A stretch of DNA of 64,000 bases, taken from the NCBI RefSeq assembly GCF_008705135.1, contig NZ_CP023694.1:8283001-8347000 (forward strand). Reading direction: 5' to 3'. Source of the DNA: Streptomyces coeruleorubidus (GTDB taxonomy: Bacteria; Actinomycetota; Actinomycetes; Streptomycetales; Streptomycetaceae). Shown piece by piece: positions 8,832 to 21,217 of this stretch. Both the position numbers and the translations under genes were made by a program. The notes beneath the pieces were generated by a model. It was given only the letters and a program-made list of their open reading frames with translations, did no database searches and was not told the origin of the DNA. Within the stretch, counting starts at the first letter, position 1; each line of letters opens with the position of its first letter.

Positions 8832-8982
8832 CGGGGGCCCCGGGCGAGGCGGTCCGCTTCGACCTGGCCACGTTGCGCGTACAGGCCCGGACCTCGCTGG
8901 AGCGGACACGGGCCGCCGCGGCCGCACGCCCGGCGGGGACCGCGGCCGCCACCGGGTGACGCGGCCGAGTGGGGCCGGCCGG

Positions 8983-9303
8983 TCACTGCGCGGCTCGGAC
9001 GGCCGCTCCCGCGGAGGCGAGGTCCAGGTCGACGGCGACCTCCTCGCCCTCCCAGCGGCCGTGTTCCGTGATCGCGAGACCGATGAGCGCCAGATCGGCG
9101 GCACCGTCACGCAGCGCGTACCGCTCGGGCGTCTCCTCACCCGGCGCGTCGTTCTCCTCGCGCTCCCACGCGGCCACCGCAGCCTCGGCCAGTGCCCTCG
9201 GCAGCCGTACCGTGACCCGGTCGGTCTGCGTCGCGACGTGGGTCCCGATCGCCGCCAGCACCTTCGTGTCGTCCCGATACCTGGCGTCCTGCTCACCGCA
9301 CAC
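8983..9303 (-). CDS. Hypothetical protein, 106 residues
   Basis: This small acidic soluble protein has no signal peptide or membrane helix. It is predicted to be mostly helical, with one segment (TDRVTVRLPRALAEAA) resembling a ribbon-helix-helix-like strand and helix. No family is recognised. It sits alone between the rmdA-like gene and the LysR gene, on the LysR strand. No strong ribosome-binding site is seen, so the start could be one of the internal codons. GC-rich third positions support coding. Confidence 0.6.
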   Translation of the reverse strand: MCGEQDARYRDDTKVLAAIGTHVATQTDRVTVRLPRALAEAAVAAWEREENDAPGEETPERYALRDGAADLALIGLAITEHGRWEGEEVAVDLDLASAGAAVRAAQ

Positions 9304-9362
9304 AGGCCGAGCGTACGCACGAAGGTTTCAGGGTGCGGCGAATATCCGTCCCTGCAGGGGGC

Positions 9363-10247
9363 TCACCGCTTCAGCAGCATCCGCTGCAACTCCCTCGCGG
9401 CCCGTGGCGGAGCCACATCGCTGCGGTGTGCGAGGGCGATCGTGCGGTGCAGGCCGGGCCGGGCCAGCGGCGTGACCCGCAGGCCGCGCCCGGACCGCGC
9501 GGCCACCATGCGCGGCACGACGGCCATCCCCAACCCCGCCCGCACGAACCCCAGCACCGCGTCCATCTCCCCGCCCTCCACCGCGAAATCCGGCTCGAAC
9601 CCCTCGGCGCGGCACGCCGCCACGGTCAGTTCCCGCAGGTCATAGCCGTGCCGGAACATCACAAGGCGCTCGCCCTCCAGGTCGGCGACGCGCACGGTAC
9701 GCCGCCCCCGGCCGGGCTTCGGCGCGTCGGGGGAGGAGACCACGACGAGATCCTCACGCAGCAGTTCCACCGTGGTCAGCGCCGGGGACGGCGTCGGCAG
9801 GGGCAGCACCACCAGGGCGAGATCCAGCGCGCCGCGTGCCAGCTCCCGCACCAGGTCGTGCGAACCGCCCTCCTCGATCAGGAGCTGGATGCCCGGGTAG
9901 CGGTCGTGGAAGGCCCGCAGCACGTCCGGCAGCAGGCCCGTGCACAGGCTGGGCGTGGCACCGAGCCGCACCCGTCCCCGGCGTAGCTGCACGAGCTCCA
10001 GCACCTCGTGCCGGGCCGTGTCCGCGTCCGCCAGGATGCGCCGGGCCAGGGGGAGGAGGGCCTCCCCGGCGTCCGTGAGCGAGATGTTGCCCCGGGCCCG
10101 CAGGAACAGATCCGCGCCCAGCTCCCGCTCCAGCGCCTTGATCTGCTGCGACAGCGACGGCTGCGCGACATGGACCAGATCGGCGGCCCGGGTGAAGTGC
10201 CGGGTCTCGGCGACGGCCACGAAGTACTGGAGCTGCTGGAACTGCAT
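9363..10247 (-). CDS. LysR-family transcriptional regulator
   Basis: This 294-residue regulator has the N-terminal winged helix-turn-helix of LysR proteins (residues 1-60, with FTRAADLVHVAQPSLSQQIKALE as core). A linker helix and a periplasmic-binding-protein-like effector domain follow from about residue 90. It diverges from the succinate dehydrogenase genes with 83 bases between the starts, the classic position for a LysR regulator of the adjacent operon. The start at 10247 is chosen because homology begins at MQFQQLQYF; the longer frame would run into the sdhC promoter. The inducer is unknown. Confidence 0.9.
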   Translation of the reverse strand: MQFQQLQYFVAVAETRHFTRAADLVHVAQPSLSQQIKALERELGADLFLRARGNISLTDAGEALLPLARRILADADTARHEVLELVQLRRGRVRLGATPSLCTGLLPDVLRAFHDRYPGIQLLIEEGGSHDLVRELARGALDLALVVLPLPTPSPALTTVELLREDLVVVSSPDAPKPGRGRRTVRVADLEGERLVMFRHGYDLRELTVAACRAEGFEPDFAVEGGEMDAVLGFVRAGLGMAVVPRMVAARSGRGLRVTPLARPGLHRTIALAHRSDVAPPRAARELQRMLLKR

Positions 10248-10292
10248 ACTCCCACGATAGCCCCGGCCTATGGAATCAAGCTGGACCATGTC

Positions 10293-10330
10293 TTGGACCG
10301 ATCGGCTGCGCGTCCGTAGCGTGCTGTGCC
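10293..10330 (+). promoter_or_regulatory. Candidate sdh promoter, possibly leaderless
   Basis: TTGGAC at 10293-10298 and TAGCGT at 10317-10322 are separated by 18 bases, and the -10-like box ends eight bases before the ATG of sdhC. No ribosome-binding site precedes the ATG, which fits a leaderless transcript. The LysR protein encoded on the other strand would be expected to bind in this gap. Confidence 0.4.
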
Positions 10331-11035
10331 ATGGCACTGGCAACGCGGACGGGCCGACGGCCGTCCATGGCACGCACCGTGTGGGACTCCACCCTCGGCA
10401 AGAAGACCGTGATGGCGGTCAGCGGGCTGATCATGCTGCTGTACCTGGTCGTCCACATGATCGGGAACCTGAAGATCTTCTTCGGCGCCGGCGAGTTCGA
10501 CCACTACGCCCACTGGCTGCGCACCGTCGGCGAGCCGTTCATGCACTACGAGTGGACGCTCTGGCTGGTCCGGATCGTGCTGGTGGCCGCCGTCGTGGCC
10601 CACGCCGTGTCCGCGTACCAGCTCAGCCGCCGCGACATCAGGGCGCGGCCCAGCAAGTACGTGCACAAGAGGCCGCGCGCGAGCTACGCGACGCGGACCA
10701 TGCGGTGGGGCGGGGTCATCCTCGGGCTGTTCATCGTCTGGCACATCCTGGACCTGACGACCGGCACCGTGCACCCCGGCTTCCGGCCCGGACACCCGTA
10801 CCAGAACGTCGTGGACACCTTCTCCACCTGGTACGGCAACGTCATCTACATCGTCGCGATGCTCGCGCTCGGCCTGCACGTGCGGCACGGCTTCTGGAGC
10901 GCCGCCCAGACCCTCGGCGCCGGCAGCCGCACCCGCGACCGGGCCCTGAAGACCGTCGCCGACGTCCTCGCGCTGCTGCTCACGGCCGGGTTCATCGCCG
11001 TACCCGTGGGCGTCATGACCGGAGTGGTGAGCTGA
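10331..11035 (+). CDS. sdhC: Succinate dehydrogenase/fumarate reductase cytochrome b subunit
   Basis: This 234-residue protein has five membrane helices and several helix-embedded histidines (VVHMIGN, FMHYEW, VVAHAVSAYQ, VWHILDL, HVRHGFWSAAQ). It fits the di-heme b558 single-anchor type of SdhC rather than the SdhC/SdhD pair. It anchors the catalytic subunits, carries heme and exchanges electrons with menaquinone. It is the first gene of sdhC-sdhA-sdhB; the flavoprotein ATG lies one base after its stop. An alternative start at the ATG 36 bases downstream (MARTVWDST) would remove a charged, weakly conserved N-terminus. Confidence 0.92.
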   Translation: MALATRTGRRPSMARTVWDSTLGKKTVMAVSGLIMLLYLVVHMIGNLKIFFGAGEFDHYAHWLRTVGEPFMHYEWTLWLVRIVLVAAVVAHAVSAYQLSRRDIRARPSKYVHKRPRASYATRTMRWGGVILGLFIVWHILDLTTGTVHPGFRPGHPYQNVVDTFSTWYGNVIYIVAMLALGLHVRHGFWSAAQTLGAGSRTRDRALKTVADVLALLLTAGFIAVPVGVMTGVVS

Positions 11036-11036
11036 C

Positions 11037-12979
<1,943 letters not shown>

Positions 12980-12983
<4 letters not shown>

Positions 12984-13729
12984 AGCTCACCCTGCGCGTC
13001 TGGCGGCAGAAGAACGCCGACGCCGAAGGCACCATGTCCACGTACGAGGTGGACGGCATCTCGTCCGACATGTCCTTCCTGGAGATGCTCGACACCCTCA
13101 ACGAGGAGCTCATCCTCAAGGGCGAGGACCCTGTCGCCTTCGACCACGACTGCCGCGAGGGCATCTGCGGCGCGTGCTCGCTCGTGATCAACGGCGACGC
13201 GCACGGGCCCGAGCGGACGACCACCTGCCAGCTGCACATGAGGTCCTTCGAGGACGGCGACACGATCGACATCGAGCCGTGGAGGGCGTCCGCGTTCCCG
13301 GTGATCAAGGACCTGGTCGTCGACCGTTCGGCGTTCGACCGGATCATCCAGGCCGGCGGGTACATCACCGCGCCGACCGGTGCGGCTCCCGAGGCACATG
13401 CCACGCCGGTGCCGAAGCCGGACGCCGACTTCGCCTTCGAACACGCCGAGTGCATCGGATGCGGTGCGTGTGTCGCCGCGTGCCCGAACGGGGCGGCGAT
13501 GCTGTTCACGTCCGCCAAGGTCAACCACCTGAACGTGCTGCCGCAGGGCGCGCCCGAGCGTGAGACGCGGGTGCTGGACATGGTGGCGCAGATGGACGAG
13601 GAGGGCTTCGGCGGATGCACTCTCACGGGAGAGTGCGCCACGGCGTGCCCCAAGGGCATTCCGCTCATGTCCATCACCGGCATGAACAAGGAGTGGCTGC
13701 GGGCCACGCGGAAGGTGAGCAAGCGGTAG
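12980..13729 (+). CDS. sdhB: Succinate dehydrogenase/fumarate reductase iron-sulfur subunit
   Basis: This 249-residue subunit passes electrons from FAD to the membrane quinone site. It has the 2Fe-2S ligands CREGICGACS and a later Cys (TTCQLH) in the N-terminal ferredoxin domain. The C-terminal helical ferredoxin domain carries the other two clusters, with CIGCGACVAACPNG and CTLTGECATACPKG. The start is the ATG that overlaps the sdhA stop; no longer extension is needed for homology. A hairpin terminator follows about 40 bases downstream. Confidence 0.95.
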
Positions 13730-13771
13730 GTCCGGGCAGGTAGAAGCGTTCGCCGTCTGGTGCGGACGGGC

Positions 13772-13797
13772 GGGGCCGGTCGGTGCTCACCGGCCCC
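13772..13797 (+). terminator. Hairpin terminator after sdhB
   Basis: A 9-bp perfect GC stem (GGGGCCGGT and its complement) with an 8-base loop lies 42 bases after the sdhB stop. Confidence 0.7.
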
Positions 13798-13937
13798 GTC
13801 TCGCCTTTCCGGGCCCCAGGCATTCAACATCCCGGCATCCACGCTCCCGGCACTGGTCACGCGAAGGTCAGGCGGCATGGGCACAACAGTGACGGCGGCA
13901 CCGCTCGCCGCCCCCGGCCCGTGACCAGGAGAGAGCC

Positions 13938-14705
13938 ATGACCGGCGTACTGACCGTCGACCGCCCCGCGCAGCCCACGGCCCCCACCCGCTACACCGTC
14001 GCCCTCGCCCGGACCGAGGAGGACGTGCGTGCCGCGCAGCGGCTGCGGCACGACGTCTTCGCCGGGGAGCTGGGCGCCCTGCTGGCCGGCCCGCAACCGG
14101 GGCTGGACGTCGACCCGTTCGACGCGTACTGCGACCACCTGCTCGTCCGTGAGGAGACGACCGGCCAAGTCGTCGGCACCTACCGGCTGCTGCCGCCGGA
14201 GCGCGCGGCGGTCGCCGGACGCCTGTACTCCGAGAGCGAGTTCGACCTGAGCTCCCTCGCCGGGATCCGGCCGGAGCTCGTCGAGGTCGGCCGCTCCTGC
14301 GTGCACCCCGACCACCGCGACGGCGCGGTCATCAGCCTCATCTGGGCCGGTATCGCCCGCTACATGGTCGAACGGGGCCACGAGTGGCTCGCCGGCTGCT
14401 GCTCCGTCCCGCTCGCCGACGGCGGAGCCCTGGCCTCCGCCACCTGGGACCGGGTGAGCGCCAAGCACCTGTCTCCGCAGGAGTACCGCGTGCGGCCGCT
14501 GCTGCCGTGGGTCCCGGGCCCGGCGCCCGCCGCCCGCGTCGAACTGCCCGCCCTGCTGCGCGGCTACCTGCGCCTCGGTGCCTGGGTGTGCGGCGAACCG
14601 GCCCACGACCCGGACTTCGGCGTCGCCGACCTGTACGTGCTGCTGCCGATGAGCCGGATCAACGCGCGCTACCTGCGGCACTTCCTGTCCCTCGTCCCCG
14701 CCTGA
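13938..14705 (+). CDS. olsB: Ornithine N-acyltransferase-like protein (OlsB, GNAT fold)
   Basis: This 255-residue protein belongs to the hemolysin-like acyltransferase/OlsB group of the GNAT fold. It has YTVALARTEEDVRAAQRLRHDVF near the N-terminus, a VVGTYRLL strand and EVGRSCVHPDHRDG as the acyl-carrier binding and catalytic region. OlsB transfers a 3-hydroxyacyl group from ACP to ornithine, giving lyso-ornithine lipid. The downstream PlsC-type gene begins inside its stop (TGATG), as expected for an olsB-olsA pair. The matching S. coelicolor genes are SCO0921 and SCO0920 by my recollection of synteny. GGAGAG precedes the ATG. Confidence 0.8.
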   Translation: MTGVLTVDRPAQPTAPTRYTVALARTEEDVRAAQRLRHDVFAGELGALLAGPQPGLDVDPFDAYCDHLLVREETTGQVVGTYRLLPPERAAVAGRLYSESEFDLSSLAGIRPELVEVGRSCVHPDHRDGAVISLIWAGIARYMVERGHEWLAGCCSVPLADGGALASATWDRVSAKHLSPQEYRVRPLLPWVPGPAPAARVELPALLRGYLRLGAWVCGEPAHDPDFGVADLYVLLPMSRINARYLRHFLSLVPA

Positions 14706-15517
14706 TGAGTGCCTGGCTGCCCACCGCGCCCTGCACACCGCGGGCCTGTGTCGAGGCGCCGGCGGGGGCGACGGCGCGTGCCGTGCCGCGTGCCCTGCTG
14801 CGGCTCACCGGGGTCGTCCTGCTGCTGCTCGCGGGGATCCTGCTGTCGCCGCTCGGCGCTCGGATACCGGCGTCCCTGATCCGGCGGTGGTGCCGGTGGA
14901 TCGTGCGGGCCGCAGGGGTCCGGGTCCGCATCACCGGCGCCGCCGCCCCCACCGGCGGACTGCTGCTGGTCGCCAACCACATCTCCTGGCTGGACGTGCC
15001 GCTGCTCGCCGCCGTACGCCCCGCGCGGATGCTGGCCAAGAGCGAGGTACGGCGGTGGCCCGTCGCCGGGCCGCTGACCGCCCGCGGCGCCCTGTTCATC
15101 GACCGGGACCGGCTGCGGACCCTCCCGGACACAGTCGCCCGTATCGCCCGGGCCTTGAGCGAGGGCGCCGCCGTCGCGGCCTTCCCCGAGGGCAGCACCT
15201 GGTGCGGCCGGGCCCAGGGCACCTTCCGCCGGGCCGTCTTCCAGGCCGCCCTCGACGCCGGGGTGCCGGTCCAGCCGGTCCGGATCCGCTACCGGCTCAC
15301 CGGCGGAACCACCACCACCGCCCCCGCGTTCGTCGGCGACGACACCCTGCTCGCCTCCCTGTGGCGGGTGGCGACGGCCCGCGGCCTGGTCGCGGAGGTC
15401 GAGATTCGCGCCCCCATCGCCCCGGGCACCCACTCCGACCGCCGCTCCCTGGCCCATGCCGCCCAACCCCAGGAGACGGCGGCGCCGGCGTGGACGCACA
15501 CGGTGCTGGTGGCGTAG
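14705..15517 (+). CDS. olsA: 1-acyl-glycerol-3-phosphate/lyso-ornithine-lipid acyltransferase (PlsC family)
   Basis: This 270-residue membrane-bound acyltransferase has one N-terminal helix (about residues 31-50). The catalytic HX4D motif is H92-D97 in NHISWLD. The substrate-binding motif is FPEGST at 160-165, preceded by FIDRDR. OlsA adds the second acyl chain to lyso-ornithine lipid. It is coupled to the olsB-like gene by a one-base overlap. Ornithine lipids replace phospholipids under phosphate limitation in many bacteria, but no PHO box was identified here. A role in ordinary phospholipid synthesis is the alternative. Confidence 0.8.
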   Translation: MSAWLPTAPCTPRACVEAPAGATARAVPRALLRLTGVVLLLLAGILLSPLGARIPASLIRRWCRWIVRAAGVRVRITGAAAPTGGLLLVANHISWLDVPLLAAVRPARMLAKSEVRRWPVAGPLTARGALFIDRDRLRTLPDTVARIARALSEGAAVAAFPEGSTWCGRAQGTFRRAVFQAALDAGVPVQPVRIRYRLTGGTTTTAPAFVGDDTLLASLWRVATARGLVAEVEIRAPIAPGTHSDRRSLAHAAQPQETAAPAWTHTVLVA

Positions 15518-15578
15518 GGCGTGCCGAGGTTGTTCCCCTTGGGCCGCCGCGTGGGGCTGGTTCGTTCCCCGACCGGCC

Positions 15579-17936
<2,358 letters not shown>

Positions 17937-17947
17937 GGGCAACGACT

Positions 17948-18946
17948 CTAACCGGAGGTGATCGCGGCCAGCCGCCGGTAGGAGTCCAGCAGCGCCTCGC
18001 GGTCGTACGTGCTGGTGGTGACCAGGACCTCCTGCGCCCCCGTCTCCTTCAGCACCGTCTCCAGCTCGTGCGCGACCTGCTCCTCGGTGCCGGCGATCTG
18101 GCCCGTGAGGCCGGACTCGTAGAAGCCGCGTTCCTTGCCGGTCATGGTGAGCGCCTCGACGCGCTCGGCGGGCGGCAGGGGCGGGAAGGTGCCGTGCGTG
18201 CGGGAGTACGCCATCGCCCAGGCCTCCGGGACGAGCAGCCGCCGGGCCTCCTCGGGGGTCCCGGCCACCGCGACCGTGCCGGAGACGACCACGTACGGTT
18301 CGCTCGCCCAGGGCGAGGGGCGGAAGTGCTCGCGGTAGTGATCGATGCCGCGCCGCATCTTCTCCCGGTTCCTGAAGTCGCCGATGACCATGGGCAGACC
18401 CGCCCGGGCCGCGATGCCGGCGCCCTCACCCATGGCCAGGACGAACGGCGGCACGGTCAGTCCCTCCGCGGGGCGGGCGTGCACTCCCGTCGGGGAGGTG
18501 CCCCGGAACCAGCCGAGCAGCTCCCGCAGCTGGGTCTCGAAGTCCTCGGCGTCCTCCTTGTCACGGCCCAGGGCCCTGCGCACCCCGTCCGTGAAGCCCA
18601 CGGACCGTCCCAGACCCATGTCGATCCGCCCGGGGAACAGCGACTCCAGCACCCCGAACTGCTCGGCCACGACCAGCGGCCGGTGGTTGGGCAGCATCAC
18701 CCCGCCGGTGCCGACCCGGATCGTCCGCGTCGCGGCGGCGACGGCGGCCGCCAGCACGGTCGGTGCGGAACCGGCGACCCCGGGCACCCCGTGATGCTCC
18801 GAGACCCACAGCCTGTGGTACCCGAGCCTCTCCAGCTCCCCGGCCAGCCGCACGGTGTCGCGCAGTGCCTCGGGATGCGTGTGCCCCTCGCGGGTGCGGG
18901 ACCGGTCGAGGACGGAGAAACGGGTGGAGGCGATCGAGGAACTCAC
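17948..18946 (-). CDS. LLM-class flavin-dependent oxidoreductase
   Basis: This 332-residue luciferase-like monooxygenase has the family features: an N-terminal FSVLDRS strand, the LWVSEHHGVPGVAGSAPTVLAA segment, GVMLPNHRPLVVAEQFG and a long insertion before the C-terminal helices. Members use reduced FMN or F420 to oxidise diverse small molecules; the substrate is unknown. It lies directly upstream of the UvrA paralogue on the same strand. The start is a GTG. Confidence 0.88.
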   Translation of the reverse strand: MSSSIASTRFSVLDRSRTREGHTHPEALRDTVRLAGELERLGYHRLWVSEHHGVPGVAGSAPTVLAAAVAAATRTIRVGTGGVMLPNHRPLVVAEQFGVLESLFPGRIDMGLGRSVGFTDGVRRALGRDKEDAEDFETQLRELLGWFRGTSPTGVHARPAEGLTVPPFVLAMGEGAGIAARAGLPMVIGDFRNREKMRRGIDHYREHFRPSPWASEPYVVVSGTVAVAGTPEEARRLLVPEAWAMAYSRTHGTFPPLPPAERVEALTMTGKERGFYESGLTGQIAGTEEQVAHELETVLKETGAQEVLVTTSTYDREALLDSYRRLAAITSG

Positions 18947-19092
18947 ACCGGGTTCAACGCGCGGCGGATCGTGGCATTCCCGCCGGTGCCGCCGCGCCGA
19001 AAACCCGGTGACCGCGTCCCCGCACGTCAGGACAATGGACCGGCACGGCCCGGCACCGCCGGGTACAGCGCGTGAAGAGGGGGGGACCGGCC

Positions 19093-19824
19093 ATGGCCGT
19101 GGCGAACATCCTGCTGTCCGGCATCGTCGGCTCGACCGCGTACGGCCTGGCCCGTCAGGGCTCGGACATCGACCGCCTCGGTGTGTTCGCCGCGCCCACC
19201 GAGGCTCTGCACGGGCTCCACACGCCGAAGGAGTCCCACGTCACCACGGCACCGGACCGCACCCTGCACGAGGCCGCCAAGTGGTGCCGGCTCGCCCTCG
19301 GCGGCAATCCGACCGCCATGGAACTGGTGTGGCTCCCGGACGAGCTGTACGAGGTGCGTACCCCGCTGGGCGACGAACTGATCGGCATACGTACGTCGTT
19401 CCTGTGCGCGAAGCGCGTCCGGGACGCCTATCTCGGCTACGCCACCCAGCAGTTCCGCCGGCTCGAGAACCGCGGCGACGGCTCGTTCTCGGCGGACACC
19501 CGCAAGCGCACCGCGAAGCACGCCCGGCACCTGAAGCGGCTGTGCCACCAGGGCCTGTCGCTGTACTCAACCGGCCGACTGGAGATCCGCGTCGAGGACC
19601 CCGATGAGTACCACGCCTTCGGTGAGCGCGTCGCCGCCGACCCGGCGGCCGCGCTGCCCCTGCTCAGGCACTACGAGGACGCCTTCGACGAGACGTCCAC
19701 CGTGCTGCCCGAGCGGCCCGGCGAGGCGGCCGTCGAGGCGTGGCTGCACCGGGTCCGCCGCCTCTTCTACACCGCGGAGACCGCCACGTCGTGCTCGTGC
19801 TCGCAGGCCTCGTCGATGCCGTAG
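19093..19824 (+). CDS. RlaP-like nucleotidyltransferase (DNA polymerase beta superfamily)
   Basis: This 243-residue protein begins with ILLSGIVGSTAYGLARQGSDIDRLGVF, the GS...DxD metal-binding motif of minimal nucleotidyltransferases. It continues with the HEAAKWCRLALGGNPTAMELVW segment typical of PF10127, the RNA-repair-associated RlaP family. No RNA ligase or 2'-phosphotransferase neighbour is present, so an RNA-repair role is only family-based. The ATG at 19093 follows AGAGGGGGGGA. Its 3' end overlaps the convergent cobW gene by 58 bases, which is unusual for this region, and the last residues (CSCSQASSMP) may be non-conserved. Confidence 0.78.
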   Translation: MAVANILLSGIVGSTAYGLARQGSDIDRLGVFAAPTEALHGLHTPKESHVTTAPDRTLHEAAKWCRLALGGNPTAMELVWLPDELYEVRTPLGDELIGIRTSFLCAKRVRDAYLGYATQQFRRLENRGDGSFSADTRKRTAKHARHLKRLCHQGLSLYSTGRLEIRVEDPDEYHAFGERVAADPAAALPLLRHYEDAFDETSTVLPERPGEAAVEAWLHRVRRLFYTAETATSCSCSQASSMP

Positions 19825-20939
19825 GTGTCCCAGGCGGGGAACGGGTCGTCCGCCGGTACGGGCTCGCCGGGTGCCATCAGGCAGCCGGTCAGGGCGGAGT
19901 GCAGGGCCGGGGCGTCCAGCCCGGTGCCGATGAACACCAGCTCCTGCGCGAACGGGGTGTCTCCGTCCCGGGCCGCGGAGGGCTCGAAGCGGGCGACGGA
20001 GCCGGCCTGTGACCACAGGCCCGTCACCCGCGGGCGGCTCGCCAGGGTGAAGAAGCCCTTGGAGCGCAGGATCCGCCCGTACGTCCCGGTGTCCGCTTCC
20101 TCCGTGACGAACGTCCACAACCGCCCGGGATGGAAGGGGAGTTCGGACCGGAAGACGGTGGAGGAGATGCCGTACTCCTCGGTCTCGGGCACGTGGTCGC
20201 CGTTGAGTTCCCGGACCCAGCCCGGTGCCTGCTGGGCGCGTTCCAGGTCGAACAACCGGGTGCCGAGCACCTGGCGGAGGTCCACCCGGCCGTGCGTCGC
20301 CGGGACCAGCCGGGCGACCGGGTTCAGCCGGGTCAGGGCCGCCCGGAGGCGGGCCGCCGTCTCCTCGTCGACCAGGTCGAGCTTGTTGAGGACCAGGACG
20401 TCGGCGAACTCCACCTGGTCGACGAGCAGATCGCTGACCGTGCGCTCGTCGTCCTCGTAGGGGGCGAGACCCCGCTCGGCGAGGTCGTCGCCGCTGTCCA
20501 GCTCGGCGAGGAAGTTGGCCGCGTCCACGACCGTGACCATGGTGTCCAGCAGGGCCACGTCGTCGAGGGTGGCGCCGTCGTCACGGGCGAAGGCGAAGGT
20601 GGCCGCGACGGGCATCGGCTCGGAGATCCCGGACGACTCGATGAGGAGATGGTCGAACCGGCCCTCGCGGGCCAGCCGGTCCACCTCTTCCAGGAGGTCG
20701 TCGCGGAGCGTGCAGCAGATGCAGCCGTTGGTCATCTCGACCAGGCGTTCCTCGGTCCGCGACAGGGCGGCCTCGCCGCCGCGCACCAGGGCCGCGTCGA
20801 TGTTGACCTCGCTCATGTCGTTGACGATGACGGCGACGCGCAGCCCCTCGCGATTGCCGAGGACATGGTTGAGCAGGGTGGTCTTGCCCGCCCCCAGGAA
20901 TCCGGAGAGGACGGTGACGGGCAGCCGTTCCAGCGACAC
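19767..20939 (-). CDS. CobW/COG0523 family GTPase, probable zinc metallochaperone
   Basis: This 390-residue G3E GTPase has Walker A GFLGAGKTT (13-21), the metal-binding CxCC motif (C73, C75, C76), the LIESSGISEP switch, NKLD for guanine recognition and a C-terminal CobW_C domain. The tail is His-rich (CEHEHDVAV). It begins with GTG five bases after rpmF, the zinc-independent L32 gene, and a Zur-box-like dyad lies upstream of that pair. Linkage to a C-minus ribosomal protein is the classical sign of a zinc-limitation COG0523 chaperone. A second paralogue lies at 48459-49484. Confidence 0.9.
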   Translation of the reverse strand: MSLERLPVTVLSGFLGAGKTTLLNHVLGNREGLRVAVIVNDMSEVNIDAALVRGGEAALSRTEERLVEMTNGCICCTLRDDLLEEVDRLAREGRFDHLLIESSGISEPMPVAATFAFARDDGATLDDVALLDTMVTVVDAANFLAELDSGDDLAERGLAPYEDDERTVSDLLVDQVEFADVLVLNKLDLVDEETAARLRAALTRLNPVARLVPATHGRVDLRQVLGTRLFDLERAQQAPGWVRELNGDHVPETEEYGISSTVFRSELPFHPGRLWTFVTEEADTGTYGRILRSKGFFTLASRPRVTGLWSQAGSVARFEPSAARDGDTPFAQELVFIGTGLDAPALHSALTGCLMAPGEPVPADDPFPAWDTYGIDEACEHEHDVAVSAV

Positions 20940-20943
20940 GGCG

Positions 20944-21114
20944 TCAGCCCTCGGGGCGCAGCAGCCCGCGCTCGTAGGCCTTGACCAGGTTCTGCGGTAC
21001 GAGGTGACGGACGCCGTCGACGGTGACCGGGACCAGCGTCGGCGTGGCGGCCTTCCACTGGGCGCGGCGGTGGCGGGTGTTGCTGCGGGACATCTTCCGC
21101 TTCGGGACAGCCAT
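20944..21114 (-). CDS. rpmF: 50S ribosomal protein L32, zinc-independent (C-minus) paralogue
   Basis: This 56-residue protein starts MAVPKRKMSRSNTRHRRAQW, the diagnostic N-terminus of L32. The four zinc-ligand cysteines of the normal form are absent, so it is the C-minus version that replaces the zinc-containing protein when zinc is scarce. The gene is followed after four bases by a CobW GTPase gene and preceded by a candidate Zur operator 40 bases upstream. In S. coelicolor the comparable gene is in the Zur regulon. It is short and easily missed by automated prediction. Confidence 0.93.
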   Translation of the reverse strand: MAVPKRKMSRSNTRHRRAQWKAATPTLVPVTVDGVRHLVPQNLVKAYERGLLRPEG

Positions 21115-21153
21115 GGGACTCCTCCTCGGTGGACAGGCACCGAGGACGCTACA

Positions 21154-21171
21154 TGAAAATGGAACCCATTA
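21154..21171 (-). promoter_or_regulatory. Candidate Zur operator upstream of rpmF-cobW
   Basis: TGAAAATGGAACCCATTA contains the dyad AATGG-aac-CCATT and lies 40 bases upstream of the rpmF start. It resembles actinobacterial Zur boxes. Almost the same sequence (TGAAAATGAAATCCAT) is upstream of the Fur-family gene at 50245. Confidence 0.6.
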
Positions 21172-21217
21172 ACAATTCGCGTCCCCGGTGCCCGGACACC
21201 GATGTCCCGGTGGTGCG

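Noticed and set aside
8832..8982. Short open stretch after rmdA with helical-looking translation (FDLATLRVQARTSLERTRAA)
   Set aside because: No start codon in a sensible place and no ribosome site; could be a fragment but cannot be supported.
6327..9320. Nearly 1000-codon minus-strand frame opposite rmdA
   Set aside because: The opposite strand carries intact GGDEF and EAL motifs; this frame has no recognisable domain.
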